The notes under the pieces: generated by a model
Database searches by the model: none
Seen by the model: only the letters and a program-made list of their open reading frames with translations
Told to the model about the DNA's origin: nothing
Program-made: the position numbers and the translations under genes
Shown here: positions 9,095 through 17,452 of the stretch, one piece after another
Layout: each line of letters starts with the position of its first letter
Numbering within the stretch: the stretch's first letter is position 1
NCBI GenBank assembly: GCA_965368185.1
Contig: CBDULZ010000008.1
Coordinates: forward strand, 23,356 to 87,355
Direction of reading: 5' to 3'
DNA: 64,000 nucleotides
Source: Kriegella sp965368185
Lineage (GTDB): Bacteria > Bacteroidota > Bacteroidia > Flavobacteriales > Flavobacteriaceae

Positions 9095-9520
9095 ATGAAA
9101 ACAATATTCAAAACGAAAGCAACCAATGAAGGTGGAAGGTCTGGCCATGTTACAAGTGAAGACGGTACGATTGATTTTGCCATAAAAATGCCGGACAGTG
9201 ACGGAAAAACAGATGGAAAGGCGACTAATCCGGAGCAATTGTTTGCCGCTGCGTATTCAACCTGTTTTGCAGGTGCTTTACAAGTAGTGGCTAAAGAACA
9301 AAAAGTTGACGACCTAGGCGATTTTAGTGTTACCGCAACTGTTGCCTTCAATAAAGATGCAGATGGTTTTTTTATCGAGGTGACCCTCGATTGCTATTTA
9401 CCGACAGTCGAAACCGAAACAGGGGAGGGGTTGGTAAATGCCGCCCATGAGATTTGCCCTTACAGTAAGGCCACTCGCGATAATATTACCGTGCATTTGA
9501 ATTTATTGGTCGACGTCTAG
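9095..9520 (+). CDS. OsmC/Ohr family peroxiredoxin-like protein
   Basis: 141 residues from the ATG at 9095; an ATG at 9086 would add MLI. The two redox cysteines of the family are visible: one in AAYSTCFAGALQVVA, one in HEICPYSKATRDNITV. The NPEQLFAAAYS motif and overall length match organic hydroperoxide resistance (Ohr) proteins, which reduce organic peroxides in the cytosol using a catalytic Cys pair. No MarR-type OhrR regulator is adjacent. Converges with galM. Confidence 0.9.
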   Translation: MKTIFKTKATNEGGRSGHVTSEDGTIDFAIKMPDSDGKTDGKATNPEQLFAAAYSTCFAGALQVVAKEQKVDDLGDFSVTATVAFNKDADGFFIEVTLDCYLPTVETETGEGLVNAAHEICPYSKATRDNITVHLNLLVDV

Positions 9521-9602
9521 ATACGGGCAAACAAAATTTTTAAATTATGCCCTTATGCCGGTTTCTAAATTTTGGAAAAGGGAAGAAATATCCATCCAAT
9601 CT

Positions 9603-10529
9603 TTAAAATAAGGGTAGTTGGGCTTCGTGTGTCGTAAATTTAAATTCAGATTCATTTTTGTATACTTCGCCAGGCTTCAATACGCTGCTCGGAAAATTCT
9701 TGTGATTAGGCGCATCAGGGAAATTTTGCGTTTCAAAACATATTCCCGTAAAATGCGGTGGAGTATATACGACAACGGCCGGCTGGTTTGTCATTACATC
9801 CATGGAAATACCAGATTTCTGGGAATGGATATGTGCCGCTCTTTTGGTATTCGGGTTGATAACATAAGGCGTGTCCAAGGTAGTGGAACCAATGGACCGT
9901 TTGTCCATGAAATCATATTTTGATCCTTTTACTGGTACCACTTTACCTGTCGGTAAAAGATTTTCATGTGTTTCAACACGCGCCGGACAGTTTAATTGTA
10001 GGTCATAATGCGCTAAGCTGTCACTGTCGTCAAGCTTAAAATAAGAATGATTGGTCAGATTGACGATCGTAGTGCGGTCTGTTTTTGCCTGATGTAATAT
10101 TCGTAGATTGTTATTGATCAATTGATAGGTGACCATAACCTTTAAATTACCTGGGTATCCTTCTTCTAAATGTTTGCTGAAATACGAAAGTCTTACATAG
10201 GGTCGATTACCGTGGTTCACCTCTTCAATAGTCCAATATTTTTTGCCAAACCCTTCTTTTCCTCCATGAAGATGCATCCCATGTTCTCCGTATAATGGAT
10301 ATGTTTCCCGGTCAAGTTCAAAACGGGCTTTGGAAATGCGTCCTGCAAAACGACCCACACATGCTCCTAGATGAGCGGTATCGGTCAAATAATCATTCGG
10401 AAAATTGGAACCAACTACCATATTGGTATATTTTCCTTGGTTGTTCTTTACCAAAACCTTTTGAATGATAGCACCATAATCTAAGACGATCAACGTAATA
10501 TATGGGGTAGTAAGCGTAACTTGTTTCAA
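9603..10529 (-). CDS. galM: Aldose 1-epimerase (mutarotase)
   Basis: 308 residues. The family histidines are in GEHGMHLHGG and in VNLTNHSYFKLD, and the glutamate base is near the C-terminus in TGICFETQNFPDAPNH. The enzyme interconverts alpha and beta anomers of glucose or galactose. No signal peptide is seen, so it should be cytosolic. The start is a TTG at 10529; the family beta-strand begins immediately after it (TLTTPYITLIVLDYGA), so no later start is sensible. Divergent from the ECF sigma gene. Confidence 0.9.
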   Translation of the reverse strand: MKQVTLTTPYITLIVLDYGAIIQKVLVKNNQGKYTNMVVGSNFPNDYLTDTAHLGACVGRFAGRISKARFELDRETYPLYGEHGMHLHGGKEGFGKKYWTIEEVNHGNRPYVRLSYFSKHLEEGYPGNLKVMVTYQLINNNLRILHQAKTDRTTIVNLTNHSYFKLDDSDSLAHYDLQLNCPARVETHENLLPTGKVVPVKGSKYDFMDKRSIGSTTLDTPYVINPNTKRAAHIHSQKSGISMDVMTNQPAVVVYTPPHFTGICFETQNFPDAPNHKNFPSSVLKPGEVYKNESEFKFTTHEAQLPLF

Positions 10530-10636
10530 GCGGAAATATTTAATTTTTTATAAAAGTAAGCGTTTTTTGCAACATCCGAATATTTTCCTCGTCCTTAGTA
10601 TAACAACAGGATTAAACCAACAACGAAACGAATCCA

Positions 10637-11179
10637 ATGTTTCCAATTGATGTCGTAAATCAGTGCAAAGCTAATAATAGAAAAGCGCAATTAAGGCTAT
10701 ATGAGCAATATTGTAATGGTATGTTTCATGTTGCCTTGCGTTTCGTTGGAAATACCGACGATGCGGAAGATGTCATGCAGGAATCTTTTATTAAGGCCTT
10801 TGAGAAAATACATCAATTTAAAGGCGAAGTTACGTTTGGGGCATGGTTGAAGCGCATCGTAATCAATAAAAGTATCGATTTTATAAAATCGAAAAAGGAA
10901 GAATTGGTGGCCTTGAACGAAAACCATGTATATATCGTAGAAGATGAAGATTGGTCGGTAGAAAATGAGGTAACCGTTGATGCGGTCAAATCGGCAATAA
11001 CCTTACTTCCCGAGAAATATAAATTCGTTGTAATGATGTATTTGTTGGAAGGTTTTGATCATAGTGAAATAGCCCAAGTGCTCGATTTAACAGAAAATAC
11101 ATGCCGAACGAGATTACTCAGGGGAAAAGGATATTTACGGGAATTATTAAAAAACAAAGTATATGGCACAAGATCTTAG
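10637..11179 (+). CDS. ECF-type RNA polymerase sigma factor
   Basis: 180 residues. Region 2 is YEQYCNGMFHVALRFVG followed by DAEDVMQESFIKAFEKI, and region 4 lies at the C-terminus (HSEIAQVLDLTENTCRTRL). The DNA-binding Cys-Arg-Thr is where most relatives have VKSR, a mild change. It overlaps the downstream membrane protein gene by 17 bases, the usual arrangement of sigma factor and anti-sigma partner. Together with the third gene it looks like a cell-envelope stress operon. Target promoters are not evident in the window. Confidence 0.93.
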   Translation: MFPIDVVNQCKANNRKAQLRLYEQYCNGMFHVALRFVGNTDDAEDVMQESFIKAFEKIHQFKGEVTFGAWLKRIVINKSIDFIKSKKEELVALNENHVYIVEDEDWSVENEVTVDAVKSAITLLPEKYKFVVMMYLLEGFDHSEIAQVLDLTENTCRTRLLRGKGYLRELLKNKVYGTRS

Positions 11180-11735
11180 GGAAATGTTCGAAAAGAAAAC
11201 CGATCCCGAAGCTGAACAGCTAAAAGAAGGTCATAAAGTACGCTTTTTGGAACGGTTGGATAAAGTACTGCCTCAAACCAAGCAAAAGGCCAAGTCTTCC
11301 TTCCTGTTACTTAAAATAGCGGCATCATTGGTATTGATAATCAGTATTGGTGGTTACCTATACAAATCATCAACCGATGTACGGCCTTTTGATCGGAAGA
11401 ATGACGTAGCTGTTGAAAAAATATCGTTGGGCGACTTGTCCCCTGATTTGAAGAAAGTGGAAAACTATTACCTATCGGGCATAAATATGGAGTTGTCGAA
11501 GCTAAAGCTCACCGATGAGAACAAGATATTGATTGACAGTTTTATGGAACGCTTGGAAGAGCTGGACCTTGAATATGGGATCTTGAATAGAGAATTAAAT
11601 GAAATTGGCCCCAATGATCAGACCATTTCGGCCTTGATAAAAAACTTACAGCTGCGGTTACAGTTATTGCAAAATTTAAAAATGAGGTTGAACGATTTAA
11701 AATCAGCAAAAAATGAAACAAGTACGATTATCTAA
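11163..11735 (+). CDS. Single-pass membrane protein, candidate anti-sigma factor
   Basis: 190 residues. A charged cytosolic N-terminus (about 45 residues, starting MAQDLREMFEKKTDPEAEQL) precedes one membrane helix (LLKIAASLVLIISIGGYL). A periplasmic part predicted to be helical and rich in Leu, Glu and Asn follows. The topology and the position directly after an ECF sigma gene, with a 17-base overlap, fit an anti-sigma factor, but no RskA/zinc anti-sigma motif (HxxxCxxC) is visible. Flavobacterial ECF operons often encode such unclassified partners. Function is inferred from context. Confidence 0.65.
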   Translation: MAQDLREMFEKKTDPEAEQLKEGHKVRFLERLDKVLPQTKQKAKSSFLLLKIAASLVLIISIGGYLYKSSTDVRPFDRKNDVAVEKISLGDLSPDLKKVENYYLSGINMELSKLKLTDENKILIDSFMERLEELDLEYGILNRELNEIGPNDQTISALIKNLQLRLQLLQNLKMRLNDLKSAKNETSTII

Positions 11736-13152
11736 CGGTGTTACGCTCTTTCTCTTATTTGTTAACATGATTGCGTACGGGCAGAAAGAGGCCAGGACTT
11801 ATACTGAAACATTTGTGGTTAGTGGTGATGCCATTATTGAAATTAATACCAGCTATGCCGATATTCAATTTGAAACCTGGGATAAAAATGAGGTCTTTAT
11901 AGAGGCTACGGTGACTATGGAAGACGCCACGCCTGAAGAGGCAAAGAAGTATTTTGAGGATGATGTAGTCGAGATTTTAGGGAATAGCTCTAAGATCAAA
12001 ATAACGACCAAAGTAAATAATCCATTTTCAGCACATAACATTATGGGAGATTTTAGACAGGATTTTCATTTTGAAATTCCGGATATCGACCCAATAATTG
12101 TTGAAATTCCTGAGGTAGCCGAATTGCACGAATTGGTCGAAATGATAGAGATACCACCACTACCTAATATAGATATAATGAAATTCGACTACGAAGCTTA
12201 TAAAAAGGATGGTGAAAAATATATGAAAAAATGGCAAAAGGACTTTGAAAAGGGATTTGACAAAGATTACCAAAGACGAATGGAAGAGTGGAGTAGAAAA
12301 ATGGAAGAGCGAGGTGAACACTATCGCGAGTTGGCCCAAAAACGCGCAGAAAAAATGAGGAAACTTCACGAAGAAAGGGCTAGTCTACATGAGCAAAGGG
12401 CCGAACTTCAAGCTAAAGGGGCGGAAGCGCATGCCGAAAGTCTAACTGCCCATACGGTGCATAGAAATATAGTGATTGAAAATGACAGCCTTCGAAAGAA
12501 CGGTCCCGATATTTTCTATTTCAATTCAGATGGAAAGAGTAAAAACGTAAAAGTGAAAAAAACAATTAAGGTGAAGATGCCCAAATCTGTAAAATTAAAA
12601 ATGAACGTACGACATGGTGAGGTCAAATTGGCGGAAAACACAAAAAATATCAATGCGACACTATCACATGCAAGCCTATTTGCTTCCACAATAGATGGGG
12701 ATCAAACGACGGTCAGTGCTTCGTATACCCCTGTGTTAGTAGAAAAATGGAATTATGGACAGTTAAAAATAGACTATTCAGACGATGTTGAACTTACCGA
12801 GGTCTTGAACCTTTCCTTAAGATCAAATGCATCCGAGGTTTCCATTGAGCGTTTGGTAAAACAAGCTTCGATAGATAATAAAATGGGTGCGGTCCGTATT
12901 TATTCCATCGCTCCAGATTTTTCTGATTTGAACGTCAATTCAAGTTACGGCGAGATATTCTTTAAATTACCCAATTCTGCAATGAATATTAATGTGAACG
13001 CTACGGCTTCTGAGGTGAGGTATCCATCAAAACTAGTGTTGAATACTACCAAAAATCACAATAATACACAATACAAAGGATATCAGGTCAACGGCAATGG
13101 CAACCGAACCATTGCTATTAATTCGAAATATGGCGAGGTGCTTTTGGAGTAG
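11713..13152 (+). CDS. Exported DUF4097-like beta-repeat protein with internal charged helical insert
   Basis: 479 residues starting with a signal peptide (cleavage near IAYGQ). Two beta-rich parts, residues about 28-110 and 280-479, have the short alternating strands and conserved SYGE / KYGEVLLE turns seen in DUF4097-type adhesin-like proteins. They are separated by a strongly charged helical stretch (about residues 155-245: many Lys, Glu, Arg, such as RMEEWSRKMEERGEHY). It overlaps the preceding gene by 23 bases and completes a three-gene operon with the ECF sigma factor. Probably an envelope protein whose expression or signal depends on that sigma factor. Exact function unknown. Confidence 0.65.
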   Translation: MKQVRLSNGVTLFLLFVNMIAYGQKEARTYTETFVVSGDAIIEINTSYADIQFETWDKNEVFIEATVTMEDATPEEAKKYFEDDVVEILGNSSKIKITTKVNNPFSAHNIMGDFRQDFHFEIPDIDPIIVEIPEVAELHELVEMIEIPPLPNIDIMKFDYEAYKKDGEKYMKKWQKDFEKGFDKDYQRRMEEWSRKMEERGEHYRELAQKRAEKMRKLHEERASLHEQRAELQAKGAEAHAESLTAHTVHRNIVIENDSLRKNGPDIFYFNSDGKSKNVKVKKTIKVKMPKSVKLKMNVRHGEVKLAENTKNINATLSHASLFASTIDGDQTTVSASYTPVLVEKWNYGQLKIDYSDDVELTEVLNLSLRSNASEVSIERLVKQASIDNKMGAVRIYSIAPDFSDLNVNSSYGEIFFKLPNSAMNINVNATASEVRYPSKLVLNTTKNHNNTQYKGYQVNGNGNRTIAINSKYGEVLLE

Positions 13153-13192
13153 AACTCCTTGAAACAATCTATAGTTCTTCGTTTCGACAATT

Positions 13193-13327
13193 GAAAGAGG
13201 GTGTATAAAAAGTCTTCATTCATGTCTTTGCGAGGCTCGAGGCAATCTGCAAGTTATTTTCTAATCAACAGATTACTTCACTTAGTTCGCAATAACAGCC
13301 ATTTTTACTTTTTAAACACCCTCTTTC
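13193..13327. repeat. 135-bp palindromic MITE/REP-like element with 21-bp terminal inverted repeats
   Basis: The ends (13193-13213 and 13307-13327) are inverted repeats matching at 20 of 21 positions (GAAAGAGGGTGT.TAAAAAGT). An inner pair of imperfect inverted arms (about 13224-13249 and 13268-13298) carries the TTGCGA...CAATCTG sequence style of REP-like repeats seen in many bacterial genomes. It contains no ORF. It sits between the stop of the DUF4097-like gene and the convergent DUF1080 gene, so it may also act as a bidirectional terminator. No clear target-site duplication is visible and no other copy was noticed in this window. Confidence 0.7.
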
Positions 13328-13356
13328 TTACCCTTACCCGGTTTTTCGGTTATGGC

Positions 13357-14742
13357 TTATTCTGAATCGAAAGTTCGTATTTTAATATTCTTAAAGCTAA
13401 CCAAGTCGCCATGGTCTTGCAAGAGAATATGACCCTTATCCGCTTCTCCGAAATTTTTCCATTTCGTGTATTTGCTTTCTGATACCAACTTTCTATAGTC
13501 ATCACTTTTTCGTTCGTATTCCAACACTTTGGTTCCATTGAGCCAATGCTCGATATGGTTGTCTTTGGCTACGATACGGGCGGTGTTCCACTCTCCAATA
13601 GGGTTGATAGGTTTGCTGACGTCAGCTTGTATTAAGTCATAAAGCGAGGCTACTGTCCGGCTTCCTTCATGGTTGCCCAGTTTTGCATCTGGGTGTTTGG
13701 CATCGTCCAAAATCTGGTATTCCAATCCTATGGAGGAACCTGGCCCCTTGTTAACATCGGTATCTACATAATATTTAATTCCGCTATTTCCACCTTCGGT
13801 AAGCTTGAAATCGACCATAAGTTCAAAGTTTCCGTATAGGTCTTTGGTTACGATATCGCCGCCAGCGGCCGACTCTTCTCCCCCCGAAGACAATACACTT
13901 AAAACTCCGTCTTCTATTTTCCAGCCTTTTTCAGGAAACTCGTCTAAACGCGCTCCACGCCATCCTTCCGTGGTTTTTCCGTCCCACAACATTTTGAACC
14001 CATCTTTTTTCTCGGAAACCGTTAAGTTGTTTTTTGTAACGATTGGTTGAATAGGTGATTTTTTTGAATACTTGGAAAGGCTATCTGTTAAAATCTTGAT
14101 ATTTCTCCAGATAATTTCGGTTCCTGGTGTTTTGTCTTTACCGATACCGTGCACTTGAAGACCTATAAAACCACTTGCGGTTTTGTCGTCTACAAGATGT
14201 GCCGCGGGTACCCCGTTAATCCATGTTTTTAAAGTGTCACCAATGGCCTCTATGCGATAATGGTTCCAGTCGTTTTGTTTAAAAGCTTTTTGGGCTTCCG
14301 GATTGTTATCAAGTGGATTCAGCCAACCGCGACGTCCTTCATCATAGATGCCACCACTCCAAGCGCGATCAGAGGGGTCAATCTCTATCTGATAACCGTG
14401 AACCCTTCCATCCCGATAGTGGGGAAAGCTATTGCTGCGGATCTGAATACCAGAGTTCATCGAAGAGTCTACTTTGTATTCCAGCTCTAAAATGAAATCT
14501 CCGTACCTCTTGTCAGAGGTCATAAAAGAGTTGGGAGTGTTGCTTACAGTAGTGCCGACGATTGTTTCGTCACGAACCATGTACTCGGCAACCCCTCCTT
14601 TTTGGGTCCATCCGTTTAAAGTTTGGCCGTCAAAAAGAGAAATCCATGGGGTATCGTCTTTTTTTTCTTCGTTACAGCCGACAAATAAGAATACGGCCAC
14701 CAAGGCCATAGAAATTGAATAATAGGTTGATTTTAAGCTCAT
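13357..14742 (-). CDS. Lipoprotein with two DUF1080 (3-keto-disaccharide hydrolase-type) domains
   Basis: 461 residues from the ATG at 14742; an upstream in-frame ATG at 14763 would add seven residues before a clear lipoprotein signal (VAVFLFVGC). Two concanavalin-like DUF1080 domains follow. The first (about 30-225) contains WISLFDGQTLNGW and NSGIQIRSN. The second (about 250-460) contains MLWDGKTTEGWRG and GNSGIKYYVD. DUF1080 includes 3-keto-glycoside hydrolases and many carbohydrate-active surface proteins. The double-domain form anchored by lipid suggests periplasmic or surface glycoside processing. Substrate unknown. Confidence 0.88.
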   Translation of the reverse strand: MSLKSTYYSISMALVAVFLFVGCNEEKKDDTPWISLFDGQTLNGWTQKGGVAEYMVRDETIVGTTVSNTPNSFMTSDKRYGDFILELEYKVDSSMNSGIQIRSNSFPHYRDGRVHGYQIEIDPSDRAWSGGIYDEGRRGWLNPLDNNPEAQKAFKQNDWNHYRIEAIGDTLKTWINGVPAAHLVDDKTASGFIGLQVHGIGKDKTPGTEIIWRNIKILTDSLSKYSKKSPIQPIVTKNNLTVSEKKDGFKMLWDGKTTEGWRGARLDEFPEKGWKIEDGVLSVLSSGGEESAAGGDIVTKDLYGNFELMVDFKLTEGGNSGIKYYVDTDVNKGPGSSIGLEYQILDDAKHPDAKLGNHEGSRTVASLYDLIQADVSKPINPIGEWNTARIVAKDNHIEHWLNGTKVLEYERKSDDYRKLVSESKYTKWKNFGEADKGHILLQDHGDLVSFKNIKIRTFDSE

Positions 14743-14790
14743 GTTGTTTTTTATTTGAGGCATTAAAGATAAACGTAATTCTCAACAAAC

Positions 14791-14816
14791 AAAAAAAGCG
14801 ACCTAAATAGGTCGCT
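14791..14816 (-). terminator. Rho-independent terminator after msrA
   Basis: On the minus strand a GCGACCT / AGGTCGC stem with a 4-base loop is followed by seven U. It lies 33 bases after the msrA stop and upstream of the DUF1080 gene, separating the two units. Confidence 0.85.
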
Positions 14817-14848
14817 CAATTTATTTATATGTTCTCGAAATATTCGAG

Positions 14849-15532
14849 TTAATGCGCCCCTTTTTTTAAGTATTCGGGAAAATTTTGTTTGAATCGGTTC
14901 AACCGTGGAACCGAAACATTTCGAATATACGAATTGTTGGGGTTGCGCTTCTCGTAATCTTGGTGATAGTCTTCTGCGTCATAGAACTTAGTTAATTTGG
15001 CAACTTCGGTGACAATCGGTGCATCATAAATCTGCTGTTCCTTAAGCGCCGCGATGTAGGCGTCTATTATTTTCTTTTCTTCCTCATTTTTGTAAAACGC
15101 CACTGAGCGATATTGAGGTCCCCTGTCAGGACCTTGACGATTTAGGGAAGTAGGGTCGTGGGAACCAAAAAATACCTGCACCAACTCGATGAAGGTTATT
15201 TCGTTAGGGTCGTAATAGACCTCCACTGCTTCGGCGTGCGATGTTTGACCACGGGCGACCTGTTCATAAGTGGGGTTTTTTTCCGTACCCCCGGCATAAC
15301 CCGAAACAACTTCCTTTACGCCTCTTACACTTTCGAATATGGCTTCTACGCACCAAAAACAACCACTGGCAAAATAGGCGGTCTCATATTTGTCCAGTTC
15401 TTGGGAAGTTAGTTTTACTTCCTCTTGGGTAACTTCGGCTATAGCGGTACCCTCATGTTTTTTGTTATTCGATTGGCAACCTGTGGCAAAAAAAAGGGTT
15501 AAAATTAAGAGGGGAATCTGTATTTTCATCAT
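14849..15532 (-). CDS. msrA: Peptide-methionine (S)-S-oxide reductase MsrA, lipoprotein form
   Basis: 227 residues. The N-terminus is a lipoprotein signal (LTLFFATGC), then a linker of about 30 residues, then the MsrA domain with the catalytic GCFWC at about residues 56-60. Conserved segments GYAGG, HAEAVEVYYDP, FFGSHDPTSLNRQGPDRGPQYRS and YHQDY are all present. It reduces methionine-S-sulfoxide in proteins; the lipobox places it in the periplasm or outer membrane rather than the cytosol. Tandem ATGs at 15532 and 15529 make the exact start ambiguous by one codon. Confidence 0.95.
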   Translation of the reverse strand: MMKIQIPLLILTLFFATGCQSNNKKHEGTAIAEVTQEEVKLTSQELDKYETAYFASGCFWCVEAIFESVRGVKEVVSGYAGGTEKNPTYEQVARGQTSHAEAVEVYYDPNEITFIELVQVFFGSHDPTSLNRQGPDRGPQYRSVAFYKNEEEKKIIDAYIAALKEQQIYDAPIVTEVAKLTKFYDAEDYHQDYEKRNPNNSYIRNVSVPRLNRFKQNFPEYLKKGAH

Positions 15533-15657
15533 TGCAATTGCTTTTTACAATTAGTACTCATAAGATACAAATACTTACGAAAAGTAAGATTAAAAAGTTT
15601 GGTCCACCCCTAAAAAAAAAGAACCGTAACTTGCTTTTTGGATTTAATATTCGATTC

Positions 15658-16338
15658 ATGACGACGTTTGAGGAGTTGGTTAAAAATCATATGTGTGAAC
15701 CTGTGGCCCTATTTGATAGGACAATTTCGAGAGGGAAATATACGCACTTAAATTTATCTGTGGACAACGTTGATTTAAAGGGTTTAGACATTATTCGACC
15801 TGAAATTTGCCAGCATTATATTAGTTCTATATTGGAAGCGAATAGGGCCGATATTGCCTTCGGAGGGTATTTAGAACATAGAAACCTATATTCAAATAAT
15901 AAAAATTTTTTAGGAATTGGGAAGGCACAAAGAACAGTTCATTTGGGAATTGATTTTTGGACTAAAGCCGGAACAGCCGTCTTGGTACCGTTCGCGGGAA
16001 AAGTACATAGCTTTAAAAACAATGTTGCACGAGGGGATTACGGCCCTACGATTATTCTTGTGCACGAAATAGCGGGTTTTCGATTTCATACGCTTTACGG
16101 TCACCTGTCAAAGGAATCTTTACAGGGCCTTGAAATCGGAAAAACAGTCAATGAAGGGTACATTTTAGGTACGTTAGGAAATCAGGAAGTCAACGGCAAC
16201 TATGCACCACATCTTCATTTTCAAATTGTAATCGATATGACCGATTGGTTCGGTGATTATCCCGGAGTTTGTGCCATATCGGATATATCCTATTATTCCA
16301 ATAACTGTCCAAACCCCAATCTTGTGCTTAATCTTTAA
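15658..16338 (+). CDS. M23 family (LytM-type) metallopeptidase domain protein, no signal peptide
   Basis: 226 residues from ATG 15658. The frame is open upstream to 15532, but that stretch is basic and not conserved in appearance. The M23 core carries the zinc ligands in HLGIDF (His, Asp) and HLHFQ (HxH), with LYGHLS as the catalytic His region. M23 enzymes cut peptidoglycan cross-links, but here no signal peptide, Tat motif or membrane helix is visible, and residues 1-75 form an unrecognised N-terminal domain. Similar M23 domains are found fused to aminotransferase/kinase proteins, so a non-wall substrate is possible. Confidence 0.8.
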   Translation: MTTFEELVKNHMCEPVALFDRTISRGKYTHLNLSVDNVDLKGLDIIRPEICQHYISSILEANRADIAFGGYLEHRNLYSNNKNFLGIGKAQRTVHLGIDFWTKAGTAVLVPFAGKVHSFKNNVARGDYGPTIILVHEIAGFRFHTLYGHLSKESLQGLEIGKTVNEGYILGTLGNQEVNGNYAPHLHFQIVIDMTDWFGDYPGVCAISDISYYSNNCPNPNLVLNL

Positions 16339-16354
16339 GGTCAGCAGAAATTTT

Positions 16355-16573
16355 TTAGAGAAGCTCCTCACAATAAAATCCTAGGTTTTTCAATGCGATG
16401 GAAACCCTATCTGGTCTGATTCGCTGGGTTTCGACCCGGAGGATATTATCGCAATCCTCCAGATCAAAATTCCAATAATCATTAGGGTCTATCAATTTAT
16501 TCAAAAATGGGCGAAGCCTTCGTACTTGCTTCTTTTTGGTGACCGATGTCTTAAATACCAAGACTGTTTTCAT
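16355..16573 (-). CDS. Small conserved protein, possible ferredoxin-like (HMA-like) fold
   Basis: 72 residues from the ATG at 16573 (the frame extends to 16624 but would overlap dinB). It starts MKTVLVFKTSVTKKKQ and has a beta-alpha-beta rhythm with a conserved DYWNFDLEDCDNILRV core. There is no signal peptide and no CxxC. It follows the DinB gene by 22 bases, so it belongs to the same unit. Function unknown; the fold suggestion is by eye only. Confidence 0.7.
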   Translation of the reverse strand: MKTVLVFKTSVTKKKQVRRLRPFLNKLIDPNDYWNFDLEDCDNILRVETQRIRPDRVSIALKNLGFYCEELL

Positions 16574-16595
16574 ATGATAGACTTCATGCTCTTGA

Positions 16596-17093
16596 TTATC
16601 GTTCCCAGAAAGCTGGTGGTTCAATTCCCAATGACCTTAAATAAACATATCCTTGGCCTCGATGGTGTATTTCATTGTCGATAAAGTAAAAAATTGACGA
16701 CCAGACGGTTCCTTCGTACTGTCCAAATATTTTAATGGTTTCCTGAAATTTTTCTATAGGAATTTGTGACCAACCGGTATTGATTTCTTCAGTGGCATTG
16801 TCCCATAGCTCCAAAATTTTGGCTTTACTATTGCCGTGGTCAAAATGCTCCTTTAAATCTGAAGTTTTGCCCGTTGCAATTTCCATGATTCCTGGTCCGG
16901 CGATACCAAGAAGTTCCATTGTAAGCTCAGCGAAAGTACGCATGCCACCAATGGAATGGTTGAAAAAAGCTTCTTCGGGAAATGCCTCGATGGTACGACG
17001 TGTTAGACTTCTATGCCCTTGCCAATGCTTTAGCAATTCTGAAGGTGTGACGACCTGGGCAGTTTTTTCTTGTTGTACTACTGTTGTGTTCAT
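16596..17093 (-). CDS. DinB family protein (putative metal-dependent four-helix protein)
   Basis: 165 residues, mainly helical. The family metal-binding histidines are at WQGHRSLTRR near the start and EIHHRGQGYVYLRSLG near the end; FAELTMELLGIAGPG lies between them. DinB/YfiT-like proteins include thiol transferases and damage-induced proteins of unknown chemistry. The gene is divergent from a WYL regulator, with a TGACA-N6-TGTCA dyad 55 bases upstream of its ATG that is probably an operator. Confidence 0.88.
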   Translation of the reverse strand: MNTTVVQQEKTAQVVTPSELLKHWQGHRSLTRRTIEAFPEEAFFNHSIGGMRTFAELTMELLGIAGPGIMEIATGKTSDLKEHFDHGNSKAKILELWDNATEEINTGWSQIPIEKFQETIKIFGQYEGTVWSSIFYFIDNEIHHRGQGYVYLRSLGIEPPAFWER

Positions 17094-17147
17094 AGGATTT
17101 ATTTTTAAGTGATTACTTATATCGTGAACAAATGTAAAACCAGTATG

Positions 17148-17163
17148 TGACAGCCCTTTGTCA
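17148..17163. promoter_or_regulatory. Dyad TGACA-N6-TGTCA (copy 1), probable WYL-regulator operator
   Basis: A perfect 5-base inverted repeat with a 6-base spacer, 55 bases upstream of the dinB start. Its reverse complement differs from the second dyad at 17258 at only two spacer positions. Confidence 0.6.
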
Positions 17164-17257
17164 GTAGTGGAAATAAAAATAAAATATTATTTAAAATAGT
17201 GTAAATCAGTTCTTTAATATTAAATATCTTCTTTTTTTAGAATTTTCGAATTGCTGT

Positions 17258-17273
17258 TGACAGAGGGTTGTCA
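17258..17273. promoter_or_regulatory. Dyad TGACA-N6-TGTCA (copy 2), probable WYL-regulator operator
   Basis: Same arm sequence and same spacer length as the dyad at 17148, centres 110 bases apart, inside the divergent dinB / WYL-regulator spacer. Its position fits autoregulation of the WYL gene. Confidence 0.6.
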
Positions 17274-17452
17274 TCAATCATCCCTTTCTTTGAGCGAATC
17301 AAAACCGACGCTTATGATAGTTCCAAAAATAATTCTGATGGCCGATTTTAAAATGGTAGGCCTACTCGCTGTAATGAAAGTGCAAAATGAAACCCGTGTT
17401 CAAGCCAAGCTTTGATCTGAAGTCCTATCTTTGGGGTATATGTCATTCAATT

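Larger units (their letters stand above)
17094..17452. other. Divergent regulatory spacer between dinB and the WYL regulator
   Basis: 359 bases. It holds the two dyads described separately and a very AT-rich stretch between them (about 17165-17250) suited to divergent promoters. Short ATG-started frames (one of 33 codons from 17314, and an N-terminal extension of the regulator from 17387) have no visible conservation and are not called. Confidence 0.5.

Noticed and set aside
9521..9602. Bidirectional terminator between ohr and galM (GGGCA...TGCCC)
   Set aside because: Only a 5-bp stem with a long AT-rich loop; too weak to call.
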